Part shown: positions 26,336-35,096 of the stretch, in pieces
Position numbering within the stretch: position 1 is the stretch's first letter
Layout: the number at the start of each line of letters is the position of its first letter
From: Bacillota bacterium
Lineage (GTDB): Bacteria; Bacillota; Desulfotomaculia; Desulfotomaculales; Desulforudaceae
Assembly: GCA_040757205.1 (NCBI GenBank)
Contig: JBFLXL010000001.1
Coordinates: forward strand, 230,702-294,701
DNA length: 64,000 nt
Reading direction: 5' to 3'
Translations under genes and position numbers: made by a program
The notes under the pieces: model-generated
What the model was told of the DNA's origin: nothing
What the model saw: only the letters and a program-made list of their open reading frames with translations
The model's database searches: none

Positions 26336-27814
26336 GTGAGACTCTATGACTTGACGGCCCGCAGGCTTGGGGAAATGCTATTGGAGCGGGATATCTCAGC
26401 GGTTGAGCTCTGCCGGTCGGTGCTGAACCGGATCGACGAAGTGGAAGGGCGGGTCAAGGCGTACATCACCCTGGACCACGAGGGGGCTTTCCGGCAGGCG
26501 GCCGCCGTGGACCGGCAACTGCAAAACGGCCGGGAATTGCCGCCTTTGGCCGGAATCCCCTTCGCCATTAAGGACAACATGTGTCTCCGGGGCCTGCCGG
26601 CCACCTGTTCCTCGCGAATTTTACACAATTGGGTGCCTCCATACGACGCCACCGTGGTCGAGAAGCTCAAAGATCAGCAAGCGGTGATCCTCGGCAAGAC
26701 CAATTTGGACGAGTTCGCCATGGGCTCATCGACGGAGCATTCGGCTTTCTTTACGACGCGTAACCCCTGGGATCCGAAGCGGGTGCCCGGCGGTTCCAGC
26801 GGGGGGTCGGCGGCGGCGGTGGCCGCCGGCACCGCCGTCTGCGCCCTGGGTTCCGATACCGGCGGTTCGATCCGTCAACCGGCTTCGTTCTGCGGGGTGG
26901 TCGGAATGAAACCCACCTACGGGCTGGTTTCCCGCTATGGGCTGGTGGCCTTCGCCTCCTCTCTGGATCAGATCGGACCGCTTACCAGGGACGTGACCGA
27001 TTGCGCTCTGGTCCTGAATGCGATTTGCGGACACGACCACCGGGATTCCACGTCCGTTTCGAAAGAGGTGCCGGACTTCACCTCTTTCCTGGTGGACGAC
27101 GTCAAGGGAATGCGCATCGGTCTTCCCCGGGAGTACTTCCCCCCCGGCTTGGACGACGGGGTGCGCCGGGTTGTGATGGAGGCCGTTTCGGTACTTGAAA
27201 CCCTTGGGGCGCACGTCGAGGAGACGAGCCTGCCCCATACCGGATACGCCCTGCCGGTGTACTACCTCATCGCCCCCGCCGAGGCGAGTTCCAACCTCGC
27301 CCGCTACGATGGAGTGCGGTACGGATACCGGGCCCCGGGGTCCGAAGATGTGTTGGGAATGTTCCGGGCGAGCCGGAGCAGGGGGTTCGGCGCCGAAGTG
27401 AAACGCCGGATAATGCTCGGCACCTACGCCCTTTCGGCTGGCTACTATGACGCCTACTACCTGAAGGCCCTGAAGGTACGGACCCTGATCCGGCGGGACT
27501 TCGAGGAAGCCTTCGAGAAGTTTGACGTATTGCTCTCACCTACCGCTCCGGAAACGGCGTTTGCGATCGGCGCCAAAACCGAAGACCCCATTCGGATGTA
27601 CCTGTCGGACATATTCACCTTGGCGGCGAATCTGGCCGGCCTGCCGGGGGTCTCAGTGCCGGCCGGTCTCGTGGCCGGACTGCCGATCGGGGTTCAATTC
27701 ATCGGCAAGCCGTTCGCGGAAGGCACTCTGCTGCGCATGGGCTTCGCCTTCGAGCAGAGCACCGGTCACCACCGGCAACGGCCTCCGGAGAGTCTGGGGG
27801 GTGACGGTTCTTGA
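26336..27814 (+). CDS. gatA: Asp-tRNA(Asn)/Glu-tRNA(Gln) amidotransferase subunit A
   Basis: A 492-residue amidase-signature enzyme that releases ammonia from glutamine for tRNA-dependent amidation. The Ser-cisSer-Lys triad is visible in AIKDNMC (Lys) and [14 protein letters not shown], with [17 protein letters not shown] 26336 starts [15 protein letters not shown] after GGAGGGGGGG. The frame is open upstream to 26162, but that part overlaps gatC and is not family sequence. A 112-bp gap separates it from gatC. Confidence 0.96.
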   Translation: MRLYDLTARRLGEMLLERDISAVELCRSVLNRIDEVEGRVKAYITLDHEGAFRQAAAVDRQLQNGRELPPLAGIPFAIKDNMCLRGLPATCSSRILHNWVPPYDATVVEKLKDQQAVILGKTNLDEFAMGSSTEHSAFFTTRNPWDPKRVPGGSSGGSAAAVAAGTAVCALGSDTGGSIRQPASFCGVVGMKPTYGLVSRYGLVAFASSLDQIGPLTRDVTDCALVLNAICGHDHRDSTSVSKEVPDFTSFLVDDVKGMRIGLPREYFPPGLDDGVRRVVMEAVSVLETLGAHVEETSLPHTGYALPVYYLIAPAEASSNLARYDGVRYGYRAPGSEDVLGMFRASRSRGFGAEVKRRIMLGTYALSAGYYDAYYLKALKVRTLIRRDFEEAFEKFDVLLSPTAPETAFAIGAKTEDPIRMYLSDIFTLAANLAGLPGVSVPAGLVAGLPIGVQFIGKPFAEGTLLRMGFAFEQSTGHHRQRPPESLGGDGS

Positions 27815-29256
27815 ATAAGTACGAAGCGGTGATCGGTCTGGAAGTGCATGTTGAACTGGAGACCGATGCCAAGATCTTCTGCCCGTCGAGCACCGTGTTC
27901 GGCGCCCGGCACAACTCGCAGGTGTGTCCGGTGTGCCTTGGGCTGCCCGGGACCTTGCCGGTGCTGAACCGCAAGGTCGTGGAATACGGTATTCGGGTGG
28001 CGCTGGCGCTGGACTGTTCGATCGCCCGTTTCAGCAAGTTCGACCGCAAGAACTATTTCTACCCGGATCTACCCAAGAACTACCAGATTTCGCAGTTCGA
28101 CCTCCCCCTGGCTTACGAGGGCCGGCTGGACTACGAAACCGACGACGGCGCCCCGCACCGGTGCGGCGTGGTCCGGGTGCACATGGAGGAGGACGCCGGA
28201 AAACTGATTCACCGGGCGGGGTCGGCGAATGCGCCTCCGTATTCGCTGGTGGACTACAACCGGACCGGCGTACCTCTGCTGGAGATCGTTTCGGCTCCGG
28301 ATATCCGTTCGGCCGAGGAAGCCCGGGCTTACCTCAATGAACTCAAGACCGTCATTCAGTATACCGGAGTTTCGGACTGCAAGATGGAGGAAGGGTCGCT
28401 GCGCTGTGACGCCAACGTGTCGGTACGCCCGCAGGGCGAAGAAACCCTCGGCACCAAGACCGAAATCAAGAACCTGAACTCTTTCCGGGCAGTGCAGCGG
28501 GCCCTTGAATACGAGATTGACCGCCAGATCGGCCGCCTGGAGGCGGGGCAGCGGATCGTGCAGGAAACGCGGTCCTGGGATGAGGAGAAAGGCGTGACTG
28601 TGTCCATGCGCAGCAAAGAGGAAGCGCATGACTACCGTTATTTCCCCGAGCCCGACCTGGTGCCCCTGGTGATCAGTCCCTCCTGGGTCGAGGACGTCAG
28701 GCGCGCATTGCCGGAGCTGCCCCAGGCGAAAAGGGAGCGCTACCTGAAGGAATTCCGGCTGCCGCCCCACGACATCCGGGTGCTCACCGCTTCCCCGGGT
28801 TTGGCCCGCTACTTCGAGGAGGGCATGCGCCTTTTCCCCGAACCTAAGGCCGTGGCGAATTGGGTGCTGGGTGATTTGAGCCGCCTGCTCAATGCCGCCC
28901 AGGTGGAAATCGAGGACTGCCGGGTGCGGCCTGCCGGCCTGTGCGACTTGCTCCGCCTGATCGGCGACGGCACCGTCAGTGGCAAGATCGCCAAAGCGGT
29001 TCTGGAGGAGATGTTCACCTCCGGAAAGGAGGCCCGGACCGTGATCGCGGAAAAGGGGCTGGTGCAAATAACGGACGCGGGCGCCCTGAAAGAGGTCGTC
29101 GACGAGGTGATCGCCGGTCATCCGGACACGGTGCAGGACTACCGCAACGGGAAAACCAGGGCGCTGGGTTTCCTGGTCGGCCGGGTGATGCAATCGACCG
29201 GGGGGCGGGCCAACCCCAGTCTGGTCAACGACCTGCTGAAAGAGAGACTGGGGTAG
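27811..29256 (+). CDS. gatB: Asp-tRNA(Asn)/Glu-tRNA(Gln) amidotransferase subunit B
   Basis: A 481-residue GatB. The kinase-like cradle opens with [23 protein letters not shown]; the zinc site is formed around [28 protein letters not shown] and a YqeY-like tail domain follow. It activates the misacylated tRNA by phosphorylation. TTG 27811 overlaps the gatA stop. A heptamer array begins 25 bp after its stop. Confidence 0.97.
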   Translation: MNKYEAVIGLEVHVELETDAKIFCPSSTVFGARHNSQVCPVCLGLPGTLPVLNRKVVEYGIRVALALDCSIARFSKFDRKNYFYPDLPKNYQISQFDLPLAYEGRLDYETDDGAPHRCGVVRVHMEEDAGKLIHRAGSANAPPYSLVDYNRTGVPLLEIVSAPDIRSAEEARAYLNELKTVIQYTGVSDCKMEEGSLRCDANVSVRPQGEETLGTKTEIKNLNSFRAVQRALEYEIDRQIGRLEAGQRIVQETRSWDEEKGVTVSMRSKEEAHDYRYFPEPDLVPLVISPSWVEDVRRALPELPQAKRERYLKEFRLPPHDIRVLTASPGLARYFEEGMRLFPEPKAVANWVLGDLSRLLNAAQVEIEDCRVRPAGLCDLLRLIGDGTVSGKIAKAVLEEMFTSGKEARTVIAEKGLVQITDAGALKEVVDEVIAGHPDTVQDYRNGKTRALGFLVGRVMQSTGGRANPSLVNDLLKERLG

Positions 29257-29280
29257 AGGGGCGGGATTCGGAGGGATAAG

Positions 29281-29336
29281 AATTCAGAATTCAGAATTCA
29301 GAATTCAGGAGTCAGAATTCAGGAGTCAGGAGTCAG
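29281..29336 (+). repeat. Heptanucleotide tandem array (AATTCAG/GAGTCAG)
   Basis: Eight contiguous 7-bp units in the order A A A A B A B B, where A is AATTCAG and B is GAGTCAG. It lies between gatB and the nifV-like gene. Short copies of unit A in the other orientation occur at 7242-7256 and 15582-15596. Confidence 0.92.
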
Positions 29337-29352
29337 GAAAGAAAAAGGGGGG

Positions 29353-29373
29353 AAAAGGGGTCTGACCCCTTTT
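29353..29373. terminator. Symmetric AAAAGGGGT/ACCCCTTTT hairpin
   Basis: AAAAGGGGT (29353-29361), a three-base CTG loop and ACCCCTTTT (29365-29373). It can terminate in either direction and is the likely end of the gatCAB transcript. Related hairpins occur at 42718 and 42800, with a degenerate one near 2048. Confidence 0.7.
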
Positions 29374-29483
29374 CGAGAACGCGTGGGGGCCGAGTGACAG
29401 GAAGCGGTTTTGGATTTTGTCTGCCCAGGCGGGGGCTTTCAAGTGTTCGGATTAACTAGTGAGTAAAGAAAGGGAGAGGAGCT

Positions 29484-30644
29484 ATGGAGCGGCAGGAGCG
29501 AAGAATCATCGTGGTGGATACCACGCTGCGGGACGGGGAGCAAACGGCGGGCGTGGTGTTCGCCAACCACGAAAAGGTGCGGATCGCCAAGCTCCTGGAC
29601 GAGTTGGGGGTGCATCAGATCGAGGCCGGTATTCCGGTGATGGGTGGCGACGAGGAGAAGGCGATCCGGAAGATCTGCGGCTTGGGCCTGAAGGCCAGCA
29701 TCATGGGCTGGAACCGGCCGGTGATCAAGGATATCGAGCACTCCCTGGCCTGCGGGGTGGATGCCGTGGCCATCTCCATCTCCACCTCGGACATCCACAT
29801 CAAGCATAAGCTGCAGGCCAGCCGGGAGTGGGTCCTGGAGCAGATGGTGAACGCGACCCGGTTTGCCAAGGAACAGGGAGTGTACATTTCGGTGAACGCC
29901 GAAGACGCTTCCCGGAGCGACCTCGATTTTCTGGTGGAGTTCGCCAAAGCCGCGCAGGAGGCCGGCGCCGACCGGCTGCGGTACTGCGACACGGTGGGTA
30001 TCCTGGAGCCTTTCGTCACCTACAGCAATATCAAGTATCTCCGCGATCGGGTGGGCCTGGAAATCGAGATGCACACGCACGACGACTTCGGTTTGGCTAC
30101 GGCCAACGCCTTGGCGGGCGTTTCGGCCGGGGCGAACTACGTCGGAGTTACGGTATTGGGACTGGGTGAGCGCGCCGGAAACGCGGCCCTGGAAGAGGTG
30201 GTCATGGGCCTCAAATACCTCCACGACATCGACCTCAACTTTAACACCGAGATGTTCAGGGAGGTCGCCGAATACGTGTCCCGCGCCTCCGGGCGCGAAT
30301 TGCCAGCCTGGAAGGCCATCGTGGGGTTGAACATGTTCCGCCACGAATCGGGCATCCACGCCGACGGTGCCTTGAAGTTCCCGGGGACGTACGAAGCGTT
30401 CAGTCCCGAAGAGGTGGGCCTGCAGCGGCAGATCGTGATCGGCAAGCATTCCGGCACGGCGGCCGTGCGCGCCAAATTCGGGGAATACGGCATTGAGCTG
30501 ACCCGGCACCAGGCGCAGGAACTGTTGCCGGTGATCCGGGCCCTGGCCGTGTCCCTCAAGCGCTCGCTGTTTGACAAGGAACTGGTGTACATCTTTGAAG
30601 ATCATTTCGGAAAGAGGAGCAAGCATGGGCCGGAACATTATTGA
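29484..30644 (+). CDS. NifV/homocitrate synthase family; probable Re-citrate synthase
   Basis: A 386-residue DRE-TIM metallolyase: VDTTLRDGEQTAGVVF, the EAGIPVMGGDE loop, MHTHDDFGLATANALAG with the metal-binding His pair, and FRHESGIHADGAL. The family condenses acetyl-CoA with a 2-oxo acid (homocitrate, isopropylmalate, citramalate or Re-citrate synthase). Downstream lie aconitase-type LeuC/LeuD homologues and a dehydrogenase with an isocitrate-type Ser motif, so citrate from oxaloacetate is the favoured product. Homocitrate synthase for lysine or nitrogenase cofactor is the alternative; no nif or lys genes are seen. ATG 29484 follows AGAGGAGC. Confidence 0.8.
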   Translation: MERQERRIIVVDTTLRDGEQTAGVVFANHEKVRIAKLLDELGVHQIEAGIPVMGGDEEKAIRKICGLGLKASIMGWNRPVIKDIEHSLACGVDAVAISISTSDIHIKHKLQASREWVLEQMVNATRFAKEQGVYISVNAEDASRSDLDFLVEFAKAAQEAGADRLRYCDTVGILEPFVTYSNIKYLRDRVGLEIEMHTHDDFGLATANALAGVSAGANYVGVTVLGLGERAGNAALEEVVMGLKYLHDIDLNFNTEMFREVAEYVSRASGRELPAWKAIVGLNMFRHESGIHADGALKFPGTYEAFSPEEVGLQRQIVIGKHSGTAAVRAKFGEYGIELTRHQAQELLPVIRALAVSLKRSLFDKELVYIFEDHFGKRSKHGPEHY

Positions 30645-31881
30645 AAAAATACTGTCCCGCAAAAGCGGGCAGGAAGTTCATACCGGGGACATTGTGGTGG
30701 CCGAGGTCGATTTCGTGATGGGCCAGGACGGCACCTCCCCCCTGGCCATCCAAGCCTTCCGGGCGATGGATGGGAAGGCTCTGTTCGATCCGGAGAAAGT
30801 GGCGCTCGTGATCGACCATAGCGCGCCGAGTCCCTCCGAAGGCGTCTCCAACCTGCACAAACTGATGCGGGAGTTTGCCAGAGAGACCGGGTGCCACCTG
30901 TACGACGTGGGCGACGGGGTTTGCCACCAGTTGATGCTGGAATCGGGAGCGGTCGGTCCGGGTTCCCTGGTTGTGGGCGCCGACTCGCATACCTGCACCT
31001 ACGGAGCGTTGAACGCCTTCGCCACCGGGGTGGGGTCGACCGACCTCGCCGCCGCCCTGATTTCCGGCCGGATGTGGTTCAAGGTGCCGCCCACGCTGAA
31101 GTTCGTTTGTCACGGAATCCTGCCTCCCGGGGTATACAGCAAGGACCTGATCTTGTTCTTGATTGGACAGGTCACCGCCGACGGAGCCACCTACAGGTCG
31201 GTCGAGTTCGGCGGAGAGGCGGTCCGGGCGCTGTCCATGGAGGCCCGTTTCACCGTCTCGAACATGGCCGTGGAGATGGGCGCCAAGGCGGGGCTTATGG
31301 AGGCGGATGAACGCACGGCCGAATGGATGGCCCAGTACAGCCGGCACACATTTGAACCGGCCGTACCGGATCCGGACGCGGCTTACGAACAGGTCCTGGA
31401 GTTTGATGTGTCGCAGCTGGAACCGCAAATCGCCCGGCCCCACCGGGTGGACAACGTGGCCCCGCTGGGTGAAGTTGCCGGCTTGCCGGTGGACGAAGCG
31501 GTCTTGGGGACCTGTACCAACGGACGCATGGAAGACCTCCGGATTGCCGCGGCGATCGTCAGGGGGTACCGGGTGTCCCCGAACGTGCGCTTCATCGTGG
31601 CGCCCGCCTCACGGTACGTGTACTTGCAGTCCCTGCGGGACGGCACCCTGGAGACGCTGGTGCAGGCCGGAGCCGCGGTGGTCACTCCGGGTTGCGGCCC
31701 GTGCGTGGGTACGCACAACGGCGTGCCCGCCGACGGTGAACGGGTGATCTCAAGTGCCAACCGGAACTTCAAAGGCCGCATGGGGAACAGTAAGGCGGAG
31801 ATTTACCTGGCGTCCCCGGCGGCGGTGGCCGCGGCGGCCCTGACCGGCGAGATCACCGACCCGCGAGAATTCTTGAAGTAG
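30625..31881 (+). CDS. Aconitase/LeuC-family large subunit
   Basis: A 418-residue 4Fe-4S hydro-lyase large subunit. The cluster Cys ligands are in DSHTCTYGALNAF, LGTCTNGRMEDL and PGCGPCVGTHNG (CxxC). It belongs to the two-subunit archaeal-type LeuC/homoaconitase/aconitase group. With the LeuD-like protein next, it is proposed to isomerise citrate to isocitrate. ATG 30625 follows AAAGAGGAGC and overlaps the end of the synthase gene by 20 bp. Substrate cannot be fixed from this sequence alone. Confidence 0.85.
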   Translation: MGRNIIEKILSRKSGQEVHTGDIVVAEVDFVMGQDGTSPLAIQAFRAMDGKALFDPEKVALVIDHSAPSPSEGVSNLHKLMREFARETGCHLYDVGDGVCHQLMLESGAVGPGSLVVGADSHTCTYGALNAFATGVGSTDLAAALISGRMWFKVPPTLKFVCHGILPPGVYSKDLILFLIGQVTADGATYRSVEFGGEAVRALSMEARFTVSNMAVEMGAKAGLMEADERTAEWMAQYSRHTFEPAVPDPDAAYEQVLEFDVSQLEPQIARPHRVDNVAPLGEVAGLPVDEAVLGTCTNGRMEDLRIAAAIVRGYRVSPNVRFIVAPASRYVYLQSLRDGTLETLVQAGAAVVTPGCGPCVGTHNGVPADGERVISSANRNFKGRMGNSKAEIYLASPAAVAAAALTGEITDPREFLK

Positions 31882-31889
31882 GTGACGAG

Positions 31890-32399
31890 ATGCTGCTTTC
31901 AGGTAAAGCACATGTGTTTGGTGATGATATAAACACCGACTACATCATTTCGGGCAAGTATAAGTTCAAAACCCTGGACCTGGCCGAGTTGGCCCGCCAC
32001 GTAATGGAGGACCTGGACCCGGACTTTTACCGGAAGATTACGGCCGGGGACTTCATTGTGGCCGGGCGGAACTTCGGTTGCGGGTCGTCCCGCGAACAGG
32101 CACCGCTGGCCATCAAGCACGCCGGGATTTCCGCGGTGGTGGCGGGGTCGTTTGCCCGGATCTTCTACCGTAACGCGATCAACACCGGTCTGCCGGTTAT
32201 CGAGTGCGACACGCGGTCCATAGAGCCGGGCGACGAACTGGAGGTGGACCTGGGAGCCGGTATTCTAAAGAACCGCACCCGGGGCGTGGAGGTCAAAATC
32301 ACGCCGCTTCCCGCAGTGATGCTGAAGATCTTGGACGACGGCGGCCTCGCGGCGCACTTCCGGAAACACGGAGGGTTCCATCTGGGAAGTGAGAAGTGA
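31890..32399 (+). CDS. Aconitase/LeuD-family small subunit
   Basis: A 169-residue swivelling subunit of the two-subunit hydro-lyase. It has GDDINTDYIISGKYK, GRNFGCGSSREQAPLAIKHAG and AGSFARIFYRNAINTGLPV. It pairs with the large subunit encoded 8 bp upstream. The last codons (GSEK) and stop are supplied by the start of a heptanucleotide array, so the native C terminus may have been altered. Confidence 0.87.
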   Translation: MLLSGKAHVFGDDINTDYIISGKYKFKTLDLAELARHVMEDLDPDFYRKITAGDFIVAGRNFGCGSSREQAPLAIKHAGISAVVAGSFARIFYRNAINTGLPVIECDTRSIEPGDELEVDLGAGILKNRTRGVEVKITPLPAVMLKILDDGGLAAHFRKHGGFHLGSEK

Positions 32400-32488
32400 G
32401 AAGTGGGATGTGGGAAGTAAGAAGTGGGATGCGGGATGTGGGAAGTGGTTGTACTTTTCTCACATCCCCACTTCCCGCCTCACATCTC
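32384..32488 (+). repeat. Heptanucleotide array with inverted partner array
   Basis: Nine contiguous 7-bp units (32384-32446), such as gggaagt, gagaagt, gggatgt and gggatgc. After a 14-bp spacer come four units in inverted sense (32461-32488): cacatcc, ccacttc, ccgcctc, acatctc. The two arms can fold into a long RNA hairpin between the leuD-like and dehydrogenase genes. Confidence 0.88.
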
Positions 32489-32537
32489 TCATTAGGGCGT
32501 TCCCGGCCGGAATAGTATGCATTCGGAGGCGGTTTAT

Positions 32538-33563
32538 TTGGCACACACCGTAACGTTCATCCCCGGTGACGGGGTCGGCCCCGAGATAATGGCGGTGGCC
32601 CGCCGCGTGCTGGAGGCGTCCGGCGCGCCCCTGGCCTGGGAAGAGGTGCGGGCGGGCGAGGCGGTGATCGCCGAATTCGGTACGCCTCTGCCACAGGGTG
32701 TCCTGGATTCAATCCGCAAAAACCGGGTGGCGCTGAAAGGGCCGCTGACCACCCCGGTGGGACGCGGTTTCCGCAGTGTAAACGTGACCTTGCGGCAGGA
32801 GCTGGAGCTTTACGCCAATGTCCGGCCGGCCCGGAACCTTCCGGGAGTCCGGTCCCGCTATGAGAATGTCGACCTGATCGTAGTCCGGGAAAACACCGAG
32901 GATCTCTACGCCGGCATTGAACACTGGTGCGGGCGCGACGCGGCCGAGAGCATCAAGTTGATCACCCGCCCGGCTTCCGAGCGCATCGTCCGTTTCGCCT
33001 TCGAACTGGCCAGGCGCGAGCGGCGCCGCAAGGTCACCGCCGTACACAAGGCCAACATCATGAAGTTCACCGACGGTCTCTTCCTGGAGTGCGCCCGCAA
33101 AGTCGCACAGAGCTATCCGGACCTAACCTACGAGGAATGGATTGTGGACGCGATGGCCATGAAACTGGTTCAGGCGCCGGAGAACTTTGACGTGCTGGTC
33201 ATGCCGAACCTGTACGGCGATATCCTTTCCGATCTGTGCGCCGGTTTGGTGGGGGGGCTGGGGGTCGCTCCGGGAGCCAATATCGGCGAAGAGGCCTCCG
33301 TTTTTGAGCCTGTTCACGGGAGCGCTCCCAAATACGCCGGCCAAAACAAGGTTAATCCCCTGGCCGCCGTTCTTTCGGGCGTTATGCTGCTCCGGCATTT
33401 GGGTGAGGCCGAGGCCGCCGAACGGGTCATGAACGGAGTGCTTGCGGTCCTGGAACAGGGAGACACTCTCACTTACGATCTGGGCGGTTCGGCGGGCACC
33501 GCCGAGATGGGTACGGCCATTGTGCGAGCCGTTGAAAAGAGAGGCGGACATCGGAAGCCTTAG
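32538..33563 (+). CDS. Isocitrate dehydrogenase-like beta-decarboxylating dehydrogenase
   Basis: A 341-residue member of the isocitrate/isopropylmalate dehydrogenase family. The motif [20 protein letters not shown] carries the Ser and Asn (RSVN) that bind the isocitrate gamma-carboxylate in isocitrate dehydrogenases. [26 protein letters not shown] and [19 protein letters not shown] are also seen. This favours isocitrate to 2-oxoglutarate, as in mitochondrial-type NAD enzymes. Homoisocitrate dehydrogenase is the alternative. TTG 32538 is preferred, nine bases after GGAGG; ATG 32517 is further upstream without a site. Confidence 0.82.
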   Translation: MAHTVTFIPGDGVGPEIMAVARRVLEASGAPLAWEEVRAGEAVIAEFGTPLPQGVLDSIRKNRVALKGPLTTPVGRGFRSVNVTLRQELELYANVRPARNLPGVRSRYENVDLIVVRENTEDLYAGIEHWCGRDAAESIKLITRPASERIVRFAFELARRERRRKVTAVHKANIMKFTDGLFLECARKVAQSYPDLTYEEWIVDAMAMKLVQAPENFDVLVMPNLYGDILSDLCAGLVGGLGVAPGANIGEEASVFEPVHGSAPKYAGQNKVNPLAAVLSGVMLLRHLGEAEAAERVMNGVLAVLEQGDTLTYDLGGSAGTAEMGTAIVRAVEKRGGHRKP

Positions 33564-33616
33564 CGTGCATAACGTCGAAACTTCGAGCAGAAGAGATCCT
33601 CGCTTGATCAGTCCGG

Positions 33617-33644
33617 CCCCGGCCAGCCCGGGGTTTTTTATTTT
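33617..33644 (+). terminator. Intrinsic terminator
   Basis: CCCCGG (33617-33622), loop CCAGC, CCGGGG (33628-33633), then TTTTTTATTTT. It ends the half-TCA operon. Confidence 0.9.
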
Positions 33645-33739
33645 GTCCAAATGCACCGGCCTGACTCGAATAAGCGCTTTACCCGTTACAAATCCTAGGG
33701 TCAGCGACATTTTGCGCAGAGGAGGGAGAGCCGGGGATA

Positions 33740-35020
33740 ATGCGTGTACTGATGCTTTCATGGGAATACCCGCCAAAGACGGTAGGGGGTCTCGCCCAGC
33801 ACGTGTACGATCTGAACGCGGCCTTAAGCCGCGAGGGCGTGGAAGTGCACCTGTTGACCTGCTCGGCTCCGGGGGCGCCCGAATACGAGGTGCAAGGGAA
33901 TGCCCACATTCACCGCGTGCCCGCCTTCCAGATTTCAGCGCCGGACTTCGTGACCTGGGCGTTGCAGTTCAACATCGCCGTCTTGGAACGGGCGCTGGGC
34001 CTGCTCGAAAGAGTGGGCGGCTTCCGGGTGGTCCACGCCCACGACTGGCTGGTGGCCTTTGCGGCCAGGGCGGTCAAACACGCCAAGCGGCTTCCGCTGG
34101 TGGCCACCATTCACGCCACCGAATTCGGCCGCAACCACGGACTGCACAACGCCACCCAGAACTACATCAGCAACGTGGAGTGGTGGCTGACGTTTGAAGC
34201 CTGGAAGGTCATCGTCTGCAGCCGGTACATGGAGAACGAACTGAAATACGTCTTTCAGCTCCCGGCGGACAAGGTCCGGGTAATTCCCAACGGGGTGGAC
34301 CCGGAGAACTACGTGCGGCGTTCGGAACGGGTCAGGCGCGACTTCTACGCGGCACCGGAGGAGAGAATGGTCTTCTACGTCGGGCGCCTCGTCCGGGAAA
34401 AGGGTGTGCAGGTGCTCCTGGACGCCGTGCCCCGGGTTCTGGAGCGGATGCCCAACACCAAATTCGTCATCGGCGGCAAAGGGCCGTACCTGGAAGAACT
34501 GCGGGCCCAGGCGGACAGACTGGGCATTGCGCCGCGCGTCTACTTCACCGGCTACATTGACGACGGAGCCAGGAACGCGCTCTACCACTGGGCCGACGTG
34601 GCGGTGTTCCCGAGCCTGTATGAACCGTTCGGCATCGTCGCCCTGGAGGCGATGGCGGCCAAGACGCCGGTGGTGGCTTCCGGGACCGGGGGCTTGGGCG
34701 AGATCATTGAGCACGGGTTGGACGGATTGAAGGTTCCGCCGGGTGACAGCCAAGCCTTGGCCGAGCAGATTCTCCTGGTGCTGCAAAACCCGGCCCGGGC
34801 CAGGGTGTTTCAAGAACGTGCTTTCCGAAAGGTGCGGGAACAGTATGACCGGCGTAGGGCGGCCCGCGAAACCGCCCGGCTGTACCGGGAGGTGTGGGCC
34901 GAACGTCAGTCCGCACCGTGGCCGACCCTTGAGGACCGGCCCGGACGGATCCTCGGGCGGGTATACCAGCTTTTTGAGCGTTATTCCTGCTCCGAAAATA
35001 CAGAGCGGCGGTTTAGGTGA
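33740..35020 (+). CDS. GT4 glycosyltransferase (glycogen/starch synthase-like)
   Basis: A 426-residue retaining glycosyltransferase of family 4 fold. The N-terminal Rossmann domain opens with MLSWEYPPKTVGGLAQHVYD. The C-terminal domain has VIPNGVDPENY, FYVGRLVREKGVQVLL and the E-x7-E donor site in PSLYEPFGIVALEAMAA. Its N-terminal motif and neighbours (sugar nucleotidyltransferase fusion, GH57 and DUF4912 genes, GH15 relic) suggest glycogen or glucan synthesis. Donor and acceptor are not certain. ATG 33740 follows GAGGAGGGAGAG. Confidence 0.85.
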   Translation: MRVLMLSWEYPPKTVGGLAQHVYDLNAALSREGVEVHLLTCSAPGAPEYEVQGNAHIHRVPAFQISAPDFVTWALQFNIAVLERALGLLERVGGFRVVHAHDWLVAFAARAVKHAKRLPLVATIHATEFGRNHGLHNATQNYISNVEWWLTFEAWKVIVCSRYMENELKYVFQLPADKVRVIPNGVDPENYVRRSERVRRDFYAAPEERMVFYVGRLVREKGVQVLLDAVPRVLERMPNTKFVIGGKGPYLEELRAQADRLGIAPRVYFTGYIDDGARNALYHWADVAVFPSLYEPFGIVALEAMAAKTPVVASGTGGLGEIIEHGLDGLKVPPGDSQALAEQILLVLQNPARARVFQERAFRKVREQYDRRRAARETARLYREVWAERQSAPWPTLEDRPGRILGRVYQLFERYSCSENTERRFR

Positions 35021-35096
35021 TTTTCATTCTAAGTGGCGCCGTGTGCGGTATGGCAGTCTAAAGAGCGGATCTTCATAAACGCGACGGAGGGATTTT

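Noticed and set aside
29281..29336. Heptamer array as a TRAP target or CRISPR array
   Set aside because: TRAP triplets need 2-3 nt spacing and these GAGs lie 7 nt apart. The units are contiguous 7-mers, without the 20-40 bp repeats and unique spacers of CRISPR.
33442..34197. 251-residue frame overlapping the dehydrogenase end and the GT4 start
   Set aside because: It is out of frame with both recognised genes, spans a strong terminator, and reads as Arg/Gly/Pro-rich shadow sequence.
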